A program made the position numbers and the translations under genes. Positions 36,571-46,133 of a stretch of 64,000 bases of DNA are shown piece by piece. Position 1 is the stretch's first letter; each line of letters begins with the position of its first letter. The DNA is from Eucalyptus grandis (Eukaryota; Streptophyta; Magnoliopsida; Myrtales; Myrtaceae): assembly GCF_016545825.1 (NCBI RefSeq), contig NC_052618.1, forward strand, positions 58,706,561 to 58,770,560, read 5' to 3'. Below the pieces are notes generated by a model. That model did no database searches. It was not told the origin of the DNA and saw only the letters and a program-made list of their open reading frames with translations.

Positions 36571-37081
36571 GTTAATACCCTGAAAAACCCCAAACTAGTA
36601 CACTTGTGACAAATTTACCCCAAACTATTTTTTTGACCACCAAAAACCCCAAACTGGTATACCTTTGACAAATTTACCCCAAACTGGTGCACTTGTGACA
36701 AATTTACCCTACGTTAGTTTTTGTTAAATTTTATTATCAAATTATTAAGTTAAATGACACGTGATAGTTAACCGGTATACCAATTTAGGATTTTACGCTC
36801 CATTTGTCACAGTTTACAATTTTTGTGATTTTTTTTTGTGGTATTAATCCAATTTAGCAGAGAATATATTTGTCACAAATTTACCAGTCTAGGGTTTTTT
36901 GCAGTTGAATAAATTAGTTTGGGGTAAATTTGTCATAAATGTACCAGTTTAGGGTTTTTTATAGTCGGTCGGGGTAAATTTGTCACAGGTTTACTAGTTT
37001 GGGGTTTTTCATGGTCAAAAAAATAGTTTGGGGTAAATTTGTCACAAGTATATCGGTTTGGGGTTTTTCGGGTATTAACCC
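36571..37081. mobile_element. MULE-like foldback MITE with 9-bp target duplication
   Basis: Ends are GGGTTAATACCC at 36571 and GGGTATTAACCC ending at 37081. The arms are long and inverted, built of repeated 'ccccaaact' and 'gtgacaaatttaccc' modules (and inverses). Flanks are AATTTTTTT (36562-36570) and TATTTTTTT (37082-37090). An uninterrupted satellite copy near 37965-37995 reads 'ccacaaatttttttatatacc', which is the empty site and confirms the 9-bp duplication expected for Mutator-like elements. Confidence 0.7.
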
Positions 37082-37130
37082 TATTTTTTTATATACCAAA
37101 AATTTGAAACTATGTCTATTGGAACACTTA

Positions 37131-37911
37131 GGGGTGCATGATAAAAATTATTTACATTCAGAAATGATTTTTCTTGTTCAGAACAATTTAACAGAAACTT
37201 GTTTGATAACGCTTATCAAATTTTCTATTTACGGAATAGATTTCTATTCCCGGAAATAGAAAATGGAGGAGAAATCAATTTCGATTTCTCCCAACTCTAA
37301 TTTCACTCTTCTCTCCCTCGTACGCCTCTTCTTTGCCTCCTCCTCCGCCTCTGCCTCTCCTCCGCCTCTGCTCCGCCTCTACCCCGCCTCCGCCTCCGCC
37401 TCCGCCTCTCCTCCGCCTCTCTCCGCCTCTGCTCCGCCTCCACCTCCGCATCTCCTCCGCCTCTCCTCCGCCTCTGCTCCGCCTCCGCCTCCGCCTCCGC
37501 CTCCGCCTCTCCTCCGCCTCTTCTCTGCCTCTGTTCCGCCTCTGCTCCTCCTCTGCTCCGCCTCTTCTCTTGCTCATCCACATCTGCTCGCGAATCCACC
37601 CCCTCGCCGCGACCCACTGTCCCCGCTTGTTGTCCGAGCACCCCTCGGCAACAGATCTCCTCCGCCTCTGCTCCGGCTCTCCTCCGCCTCTGCTCCGGCT
37701 CTCCTCCACCTCCGCCTCTGCTCCGCCTCTGCTCCGCCTCTTCTCTGCCTCTCCTCTTGCTCATCAAACGAATTTCTATTTTTGAAATAGAAATTTTATT
37801 CATTTATCAAACAGATTTTTTTCCTCAGAAACTCGTCCAGAAATAGAAATAGAAAAATTCATTTTTGTTCCAGAAACTATTTCTGGAACAGAAATGTTGT
37901 CATGCGCCCCC
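37131..37911. mobile_element. PIF/Harbinger-like MITE with C-rich repeat core
   Basis: The 781-bp element begins GGGGTGCATGA and ends TCATGCGCCCCC, flanked by TTA at 37128-37130 and 37912-37914. Inner arms carry inverted 'ctatttctggaac'-type motifs. The centre (about 37320-37760) is an imperfect tandem repeat of 'CTCCGCCTC' and 'TGCTCCGCC'. This core keeps long frames open on both strands, but these give only Pro/Ser/Leu- or Arg/Glu-rich low-complexity translations and are not genes. A relative lies at about 53090-53609. Confidence 0.72.
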
Positions 37912-38649
37912 TTACTACTCCACACTTCTTTTGAGTGTCATTAGAGACTACATTATATTTACTATCAAAACCACAAATTTTTTTATATACCAAAAATTTG
38001 AAACTATGTCCATTGGGACACTTATTATTCCACACTTCTTTTAAGTGCCACCAATGACCCTAAATTATATTTATTATGATACTGATATGCCAAAAAAAAT
38101 ATTTGCATTATCAAAACCCCAAACTTTATCCTTCTACCACCACCAACTCCTGCAGTTTGGACTTTAAGAAATTCCCGATGAATTTTGACTAAATATCCTC
38201 CATCATTGGTACAAGTTTGGAGCATCGGTGGCATGAAAAAATGTTTTGTGCAAAAATTTCAACATGGTCAAAGTTTAGGATATTTCAGTGGTTAGAGAAA
38301 GGGTATTTTTTTATCATACAAATACAATTTTTGTGTTTCCGTGACAAGAAAAATGCTTGGCATACTAAAGTCTCGGTAGGTAAGTTTAGTTTTTTTTTTT
38401 TTTTTTGGTGGTAAACCTATGGTATTCTTCTCGCATCAGTACAAGTTTAAGGGTTTTGTTACATAAGAAAACATATTGGTATTACGGTAGGCATAATTTA
38501 AGATTTTCATTGGTATTTTCCTTTTTTTAAAGACAAATGACATCATTTAAGCACCATTTGAAAGATATTTTTATATATTCATTTAAGTTTAAACTCAAGT
38601 ATTTTCACCAATATGGCTTAAAATTTTTTGTTTGCAATTACATTTACAA

Positions 38650-38735
38650 AAGGGTTAATAGTATGGAAAAACCTAAATTTGTACATTTATGATAAATTTA
38701 TCCTAAACTAATTTTTTACCCTAAAAAACTTATAT
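38650..38735. mobile_element. Relic of the GGGTTAATA foldback family
   Basis: 'agggttaatagtatggaaaaacc', 'gtacatttatgataaattta' and 'ctaaactaattttttaccc' correspond to the left arm of the element at 36571-37081, with many substitutions. No right end is visible. Confidence 0.4.
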
Positions 38736-39040
38736 AACATATGATTGATTTCAAAATTAGATGATGCAAATATTTATGCAAGAAGAGAGGATCAATCTTT
38801 TTGGAGCACCCACCCAACTTAGTTGATACTTTCGAATTATATTTTTTATTTTTTTGATAAATTTAATAAATAGGGTTGGTACTTCAATTAAATGTGGGTC
38901 GAGTGTTATTGTGGCCCTATTAAATCGTCGCACAAACATGATCATTAATTCATTGTTGTCAATCCTCTTTAAATGAAGTTAAACATATACACTCAACTCC
39001 ATTAACCAGCACAAAGATAATTAAAAACTTACTTGCGTCA

Positions 39041-39290
39041 CGTAAAAGTTAAAATAATAATAACTTAATTAGCACATAAAGCATATCAAGTTATTTCTAA
39101 ACAGCAGCTTGGGGATAATTTTGTCATTCCGCCAAATTTCCAGCTTGGCTGTCGTGTGGTGTGACGCGTAAAAGTTAAAAAAATAATAATAAATTAATTA
39201 GCACATAAAGCATATCAAGTTATCTCTAAACAGCAGCTTGGGGATAATTTTGTCATTCCGCCAAATTTCCAGCTTGGCTGCCGTGTGGTG
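39041..39290. repeat. Two tandem copies of a 126-bp unit
   Basis: The unit begins 'cgtaaaagtt' at 39041 and again at 39167. It contains 'agcacataaagcatatcaag', 'aaacagcagcttggggata' and 'ccgccaaatttccagcttgg'. The two copies are nearly identical, so the duplication is recent. No coding capacity is seen. Confidence 0.75.
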
Positions 39291-39454
39291 TGCGGTGGCG
39301 TGTGTCAGCATTGCCAATGGAGAGGTGCCAAGTGTACCCACACAAGTGTGTAATTTTTGGATTGTGTTTCCCTTTTGACTTTTAGTCTCAATTTTCACCT
39401 TTAGGTTCATGGCCGTTTACCTGAAAATAACTTTTTCGGAAAATGTTTGGATTT

Positions 39455-40036
39455 TCTCAGTGTTCGTTTCACGGAAAATTAATTACTCAAGGAAAATGTT
39501 TTCCATCAACAAGAAAATTACATTCAAAGCTAAGGAAAATGTTTTCCACTTCAAAAGTGGAAAATTTTCCATAACTTCTTCTGTCTTTTTTTTTTTTTTT
39601 TTTTTTTTCTTTCTTTCCTTTTCATTTTTCTTCCTTAGCTTGGTCGGTGGCCGGCCCCGATAGCGGCCGGCGAGGCTCCGCCTAGCCCGATCTGTGGAAG
39701 CTCGGCGAGCTCGGGCCTCGCCGGCTTGGGGCGGAGCTGGCCTCGCTGGATCTTGGTCGGCTTGCCATCGTCGGGCGTGCGGCGGCGGAGGAAGGAGGAA
39801 GGAGGAAGGAGGCGGAAGAAGGAGGAGGAAGGAGGAAGGAGAAGGAAAAGAAAAGGAAAAAATAAAAATAAAAAATAAAAAGAAAAAGAAAGAAATTAGT
39901 TAATGAACTGGAAAATGTTTTCCACTCAAAATTTAAGTTTCAGGCTAACACCTGAAAATATAGCTATTTTCCTGAAAAATGACTTCGAGAAAATATTTTC
40001 CGGAGATGGCCAATTTTCCGTGAAACGAACGCAGCC
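39455..40036. mobile_element. TIR element with purine-rich GGA core
   Basis: The left end contains 'tgttcgtttcacggaaaatt' (39461-39480); the right end contains the inverse 'aattttccgtgaaacgaacg' (to about 40030), followed by 'cagcc' and TTA. Inner arms repeat 'ggaaaatgttttcc'. The centre holds a GC-rich stretch (about 39640-39780) and a GGA/GGAA tract (39780-39850). The outer left boundary and target duplication are unclear. Confidence 0.5.
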
Positions 40037-40430
40037 TTAATTATCCCAACACCTCAAGCCAACAATAAACGTGAATTTTGAAAACTGAATTAAATTTCCA
40101 AATTTTATAGAAAAAGCCCCCTTCGGCTTGACCAAATAGAAGTGCAAAGAAAATTTAATCGTGAAAGCATAGCTTGTTGATTCCTTCTAGGAATACCACA
40201 CAACATACTTCAATTCAAAAGTGGTCTTGAAATAGTTGATGAAATTAGAATTTGATGATATTTTTTTATTATTTTCTCTCATACATTTAAATCATAACAC
40301 CCGATCAAATAGGAAAATCGAAACATAAATGCCCAAATATGGGTTGTCAATATAATATACAACTTCATCGTTATAATTTCTTGCCAAGAAAAAAATATTA
40401 TAAAATAAACCTAAGTCCATCATCCTTAAT

Positions 40431-41690
40431 CTTAAGGGTGATATTGCATTTTCAACTAAAGATCTCAATGATGAGTTTGCATTTTGAATCAATCTAACTA
40501 ACCACTAGCAAAAAAGCACTTTCCGATGGGGATCATGTGCCGAAAAGTGGAACTTGATCTGCTGTCATAACATGGAGCTTCCAAGTGAGAAAATTGAGCA
40601 TGTTGAAATGAAGTAAATGAAGCCAAAATAGCATTCACAAATAAATAAATAAATAAATGAAAAATTACGTTTAAGGGTACATTTTTTTTGAGTAAAAGAG
40701 TTTCATGATTTTCACGATAAAAATGATGCTTTTCGAAATCATAAGGTCTATTGATAAAGTGTAGAAATTTGTTTAATAACAACGCAAAATTTCCCCCTCT
40801 CAGGTGCCTACAAACAGTAGCGGTGGGTGGCGGCGAGCGGATAAAGATCCTAAGGATGATATTGCATTTTCAACTAAAGATCTCATTGATAAGTTTATGC
40901 ATTTGAATCAATTTAACAAATCCACCAATAGAAAAGCACCTTCCAATGGGAATCGTGTTCCGAAAAGAGAGACTTGATCTGCTGTCATTATATGGAGTTT
41001 CCAGGTGAGGAAATGGAGCATGTTGGAACGAAGTAAATGAATCTAAAAATAGCATTCACAAAAAAAGAAGTGAAAAAGCATAATTAAGTTGAAGGGTATG
41101 TTTATTTGAGTAATTAGTTTAAAGATTTTCACAATAGAAAAGAACATGTGAGACCGTAAGGTTTATAAATAAAGTGTAAAAATTTGTTTGATAACGACAT
41201 AATTTTTTTTTCTTTCAAGTGCTGGCGAATGGTGGTGGTGAGCAGTGGTGACTGGTGATGGGATGGGGCCGGCATGCAAATAGTGGGCCAGCGGCAGGCG
41301 GGCAGGCATATAAAGATCTTAAGGGTGATATTGGCTTTTCAACTAAACATCTCATTGATGAGTTTGCACGTTTGAATCAATTTAAGTGATCCACTACCAC
41401 TAGTAGAAAAGCACTTTCTAAGGGGGATTGTGCTCCAAAAAGAGGGAGTTAATTTGCTGTCATAACATGGAGCTTCCAAGTGAGAAAATGGAGCATGTTG
41501 AAATGAAGTACGTGAAGTTGAAAAAGGCATTCGCACAAGAAAAAAATTAGCAATGTTAAGTTTAAGGAAATCTTTGTTTGAGTGAAAATGTTTCAAGATT
41601 TTCATGATAAAAAAAAAATGCTTTTTTGAAATCATAAGGTGTAAAATTAAGTGATTAATTTTGTAAGTATCAAAATTTTTTGAGCAATCA
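40431..41690. repeat. Three tandem copies of a 420-470-bp unit
   Basis: Unit starts 'taagg.tgatattg' lie at about 40431, 40850 and 41319. Shared blocks are 'tttcaactaaa.atctca', 'gaaaagcac.ttcc', 'tggag.ttccaggtgag', 'gagcatgttg' and 'catgattttca'. The first two copies end with a GC-rich stretch (about 40790-40845 and 41218-41310), which is lacking after the third. Copies differ by many substitutions and small indels, so the amplification is old. No gene is present. Confidence 0.65.
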
Positions 41691-43095
41691 CTCGAATGCC
41701 AAATTTGTCAAAAATTGTTAATTTGAGTGCTATTAGTGATGTAATATTCATTTGTTATATAAATTCCAACATGACTCACTAGTAAGATGAAGTTAATTAG
41801 TGAAGTAAGATGAGTGAACTTCCAAGGGTTTGTTTGGAGTCAATTGGTAATTAGTTAATTCTTGGCTAGTTCAATTCTTTTGTCCAAAAAAAAAAAAAAA
41901 AAGAAATCTGTTTGGTAACGCCAATTAATTTTCGAGATAGATTTGGAACTGAATTGAGAAGTAGAAAAATATTACTTTTTTATTTGTTGGAACAATGTTA
42001 GAATCAAGCAAATTTCTTTTTTTGTCTTTTGTCTTCTTCTTTTTCTGTCGATAGGCTAAATGAGGAAGAAGAAGAAAAGAAAAAAAGAAATAATAATTTA
42101 TAGCAAAATATATTTGAGGGTCATATCAAACATATTTTTGTTCTTTTTATTTTATTTTAGTAATAGAATTTGTATAATTACCAAACGCATTCGAATGCTC
42201 GAAATTCATGTGAGGAATAAAAATAAAAATAAAAATAAAAGCAAAGGTTAAATTGTTCCCGGGAATTGGGACAAATTAAGGTTCTTAATAACCCTAACCC
42301 CAATTTGAGAATCACCTTATCAAATTGGCAATGAAGATTAGAAAGCAGGAGAAACGTCTCACGATTAGGAAATGTTTAAAGCTTGCTCAAGATGCAATTT
42401 CACCGCAATGCCTTTTTCTTCGATCCTCCACTCATGACCCCATCTTTCCTTGCAAGACCTCCCAACACTTCGATTCCCTCAAATCTAACACCGCTTTTAA
42501 CATAAAAACAAACTCTTTCTTCCAATTTCCCGCCCTAAAATCGTGATTCTCCGCTTCGTTTATTTTTGTTAGAGCAGTACATTGATTCTCGAATCAGTTA
42601 TTGATTGAATGCTACGAAGATAACAGAGAAGAGCTTCTTTTGTGGGGGAGAGAGGGAGTAAGTTTTCCCAAGCACGGTCGCTTTGTTCACTTTGCCCCTT
42701 GGACAAAGAATTTTCCACATTGAACTTCATTTTCTTTCCAAGAAACAAAATACCAAAATTAATTTAAAAAACCATGATTAATTGCAGGCACTAAAGTAAA
42801 TTTTTCCACCGACGTGGTGATCACTCACAAAATTTAGGCATTTTCGATGTCTTTTAACCCCATCTACTCTAATCAACTTTAAATTTACAAACCAGCCATT
42901 TTTTTTTCCCGAATATGATAATTAACAGGTTACATCTGTCACCCATCGACCAAGTAAAATCCAATATTTGGATAGAGAAACGTGGACACATTCCTAACAA
43001 CGCAACTTTCTCCATGCACGGCCTAAAACTAAGCACTCGAACACCAGCCTATCTCAACAGATCGTTCCCAGGGGTCTTCATAACCATGACCATAA
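41691..43095. other. Intergenic, repeat-rich
   Basis: AT-rich DNA with an A tract (about 41888-41904) and an AATAAA-like run (about 42217-42240). 'gggtttgtttggagtcaattgg' near 41826 looks like one end of a decayed MITE, but I could not pair it. A 73-codon open frame at 42325-42546 has no recognisable domain. The right end is the 3' region of the glyoxalase-like gene. Confidence 0.35.
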
Positions 43096-43779
43096 TCAGC
43101 GCTCCTCCTTGTTTAACTCAACCGGCGGGTTGTGCCGGTCGAAGGGGAGTTTGATCTTGCCCATAGAGCCGGCGGGAACGAGCTTGAGGTTCTCGCAGTT
43201 GCAGATCTCAACCATGAAGCCGTCCGGGTCGGTGAAGAAGAGCTGGTCGATGGACGCCCCGCTCTCCTCGTCGTCCACCGTCCTCTTCTTGTACTCTATG
43301 CTCATGTCGCGCAACTTTTGCTCCACCGCACCCATGTTCTCGCACTAGTGTCATATGATATCAGATTAGAAGGTTGTTATTATTAATGGGTCATACGGGG
43401 CAAAGTTTGAGATAATAACCTGAAAGGAGATGTGATTGTCCATGGGGTCCAAAGGGTGAGATTCCGAGGGGAGGCGGTCCTCGTCGTGGGACTGGACCAG
43501 GTGGATGCCGATGCCGTAGTTGAAGAGCCACGCGCCTTCGAAGTCGAGGGCCTGGGGCCGCTCGATCTCCACGAACCCCAGCACCTTCGTGTAGAACTCT
43601 ATGGAATCCTTCACCGACCGGCACAGCCTCGACACGTGGTTCAGCGCCATCAACGGCATCTCCTCCTCCTTCTTCTCTCCTTCGCTGCCGCCGCCGCTGC
43701 CGCCCACTTTCTTCTTCTCCTTCTCCTCGTTCGCTCGATCACGGGACTCGTCCTCGACTCGGTACGCTTTGCTTTCCAT
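43096..43779 (-). CDS. Glyoxalase-I family (VOC) protein
   Basis: Two exons, 43779-43420 and 43344-43096, join in frame to 202 residues. The protein begins MESKAYRVED, has a charged Gly/Lys/Glu-rich N-terminus (about 1-40), then one vicinal-oxygen-chelate domain: LNHVSRLCRSVKDSIEFYTKVLGF (in part, from 46), FEGAWLFNYGIGIHLV, DNHISFQ at the splice junction, then DQLFFTDPDGFMVEICNCENL. His and Glu residues usual for metal binding are present (H48, H116, Glu in MVEIC). It most resembles plant GLXI-like proteins of the At1g15380/At1g80160 type. True methylglyoxal-detoxifying activity is not assured for that group. The 78-residue-scale C-terminal tail after the domain is short. A leading transit signal is not evident. 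Confidence 0.88.
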
Positions 43780-44340
43780 GTTTGCGTTCTATGTTATCCT
43801 CGCTTCTTCACCTGTGTTAGCCGGGGGAAGACATGGCCGCATTTCTTATGCTATTCATATGGCGGCACTCGTTCTAACAGAGAGAGATGAACTAGACATG
43901 GGGAGGACACGTAGCGTCGATAGCATTTGGTGCAGCCGGACGTGTGAATACCGCAAGGTGACTTCTGTCCGGTGTCCCTTTACACTATACGTATATGTTG
44001 TGTTTTCATTTGCCAAGTACGTACGGCCTCGTATATCCAGGAGGGCGTATCGTGTGATTCGAGGGTTTGAACTTTGGAGCAAATTGAATCAAGTGATATT
44101 TCAAATATTGAAAAAAATGTCGGTCGAAATGTAAGTTAGAAGTCCCTAAAGATATTCTTTTCTTAAGGGTACCTACACAGAGTGGAGAAGGACCAAGGAA
44201 TAATTCTTAGAACTGTTAGATTAAAAGGAGGACAACAAGGATCTATGGTGTTTTTTTTTTCTAGCATCGTGGTGGTCAAGGAGGAGGATAACTAGGGTAC
44301 ACCATGCCGATAGATGGCGTGACGACGGGCAATTATGTGG
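43780..44340. other. Upstream of glyoxalase-like gene
   Basis: Expected promoter and leader of the minus-strand glyoxalase-like gene. Open frames over this stretch on the plus strand are low-complexity and overlap exon 1. No motif was fixed. Confidence 0.35.
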
Positions 44341-45090
44341 TTGTGGTTCATTTGTTGAACTTTTGGGGGGAAGTAGAGTATTTATATCAATTTAGATTTA
44401 AACCTTTTAATTATACTAATTTCGTGTAATCTAGATATTTTCATATCTTGTCAATTGAATCCATTCAGTCAATTTAGATCGACAATTAATGATATGGATG
44501 CTAGTGGATGGTCGATATCAATAAAAATATTTTATGTAATTTTTTCCTTTGTTTTTCTTGCCCTTCTCTTTCTTCGAGTGGCGTGATCTTCGATAACTTG
44601 TCTCGAGCCATGGTTGGCAGTGGTCCAGGCGAAAGTGAGTGCTGGTGAGGGCACCCTTGCCTAGGTGACGCTTACGGTTGGTAGTGGTCCAGGCGAAAGC
44701 GAGTGTTGGTGAGGGCACCCTTGCCTAGGCGATGCTTGACGAGATTGCCCTAACTTGGGTGAGGTCGGCCTTGCTAATTTTGGTGAAGGAGGCCTCACTG
44801 GTGCCTACCCTCGTCAACCATGACCTGTGGTCAAGTCAAAAGAAAAAGGGGAAGGAAAGAAAGAAAAATTATAAAAAAACAAATTAAATTATTACAAAAA
44901 TATTAACATTAATGTTCGTCACATCACATAAGACGGTTAGTACTCATGTTAACGATTTTTAGCATAAATTAGTGAATGGACTCAATTGGCAAACGTGACA
45001 AGATTCATGAATAATTGACACGATTGAAAAGTTCATGATTGAATTGACATAATTATAATAAATCTATGGCTTTTTTGGCACTTTCTCGGA
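44340..45090. mobile_element. Diverged foldback element with internal tandem duplication
   Basis: The left arm ('tcaattgaatccattcagtc', 44454-44473) and the right arm ('gaatggactcaattggc', 44974-44990) are inverted copies, ending near 'cttttttggcactttctcgg'. It has the layout of the array at 2.4-4.9 kb: AT arms around a GC-rich core. Inside the core a 64-bp segment starting 'ggttgg.agtggtccaggcg' is tandemly duplicated (44612-44675 and 44676-44738). The exact ends are uncertain. Confidence 0.5.
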
Positions 45091-45881
45091 ATGGATAAGA
45101 GATGATGGCAATTGATTCATGAAATTAGAATGTACAGATATTTGAACTTTATTTGAGAGCCTCAAATAAGAACTGTCTTATACAATTACTGTACTATAGA
45201 TGTAAAGAAGTAAGATATAATTACTCTTCCTTCAAGTAAAGTAATGAAGTTCGAAAGAGGAAAATTCAATCCTAACAAACATGTTAATCCCTAGATTTAT
45301 GACACTTTCATATGATCATGTAAAATGCTTTCAGTGTCAGTTAATGTCTCGAGTCCCTCCGTTCATTTTGATGGTCAGGAATTGGCGGGGGACGGGAGAG
45401 TACAGAAAACGGCGATTTCCAATTTCAGTTTCGATTTCAATTTCGATTTCTTGCCCTCCTGTAAACACCGTGATAATCGCGCCGTGATTCTTACAAAACA
45501 TCGGAATTCTCGAAATCCTTTAGAATATTCAAATCTTTTGGCATCTTCTCGAAACTCAGGAAGAATTCCGTTCTTCCTTTCTTCATTTCTTGAACTTTCG
45601 AGAATAAAGTAATAAACCAAAAATTCCGAAGCAGGCACCAAGGAACGTACGGTGAAGATTTGACGCCCCCACAAAAAACCACCGCCTCCGCCACCACCAG
45701 GTCCACCACCACCACCACCAACAACCTCCGTCGTTACCGAACGACCATCGCACGCCCGGACAACTAACCCTCTCATCTTTTTACCTGTCTCGCCGCAGAC
45801 CCAACCGAAACAGCAGAGCAGAGATCCCACCCGAATCGTCACCTTACTCGCTCGAAAGCGAAGGAGGAAGAGGGAGGGAGG
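45091..45881 (+). promoter_or_regulatory. Upstream region and leader of the methyltransferase gene
   Basis: The stretch becomes GC-rich and pyrimidine-rich towards 45881, with a CCACCACCACC run (about 45680-45720), as in plant leaders. The long minus-strand open frame (45375-46139) over it and exon 1 has low complexity and no domain. Confidence 0.35.
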
Positions 45882-46102
45882 ATGTACAGGGACGTGTCGA
45901 GCTGCAACACGTACAACTATGGCGACGCCACTTACTGGGACGCGCGCTACGTGCAGGAGGCGGAGATGGGCCACTTCGACTGGTACCAGCGTTACTCTGG
46001 CCTTCGCCCTTTCATTCGCATGTACATCCCCAGCTGCTCCTCTCGCGTCCTCGTGGTCGGATGCGGCAACGCCCGTATGTGATTCCGCCTCCCCCTCTTC
46101 GC

Positions 46103-46133
<31 letters not shown>

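Larger units (their letters stand above)
35500..38100. repeat. ~95-bp satellite array interrupted by three transposons
   Basis: Repeated unit: 'actattccacacttctttt', 'gagtatcactagagaccc', 'tagattatatttactatgat', 'atcccaaaaaattc', 'gaaactatgctcattggg', 'acactt'. 'actattcc'-type starts lie at about 35576, 36343, 36438, 37914 and 38024. After removing the inserted elements the spacing is about 95-110 bp. Units are partly degenerate. The array is split by the elements at 35672-36340, 36571-37081 and 37131-37911. Confidence 0.7.

Noticed and set aside
37263..37803. Several long open frames on both strands
   Set aside because: They are translations of the CTCCGCCTC repeat in a MITE core; products are pure low-complexity Pro/Ser/Leu or Arg/Glu.
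36343..38100. Regular repeats considered as a CRISPR array
   Set aside because: Units of ~95 bp are contiguous and degenerate without unique spacers, and the genome is a plant.
38392..38425. T tract with 'ggtaa' on both sides, resembling another micro-LINE scar
   Set aside because: The flanking bases do not form a convincing target duplication.
42325..42546. 73-codon open frame
   Set aside because: No domain, no upstream signals and no similarity that I recognise; its length is expected by chance.
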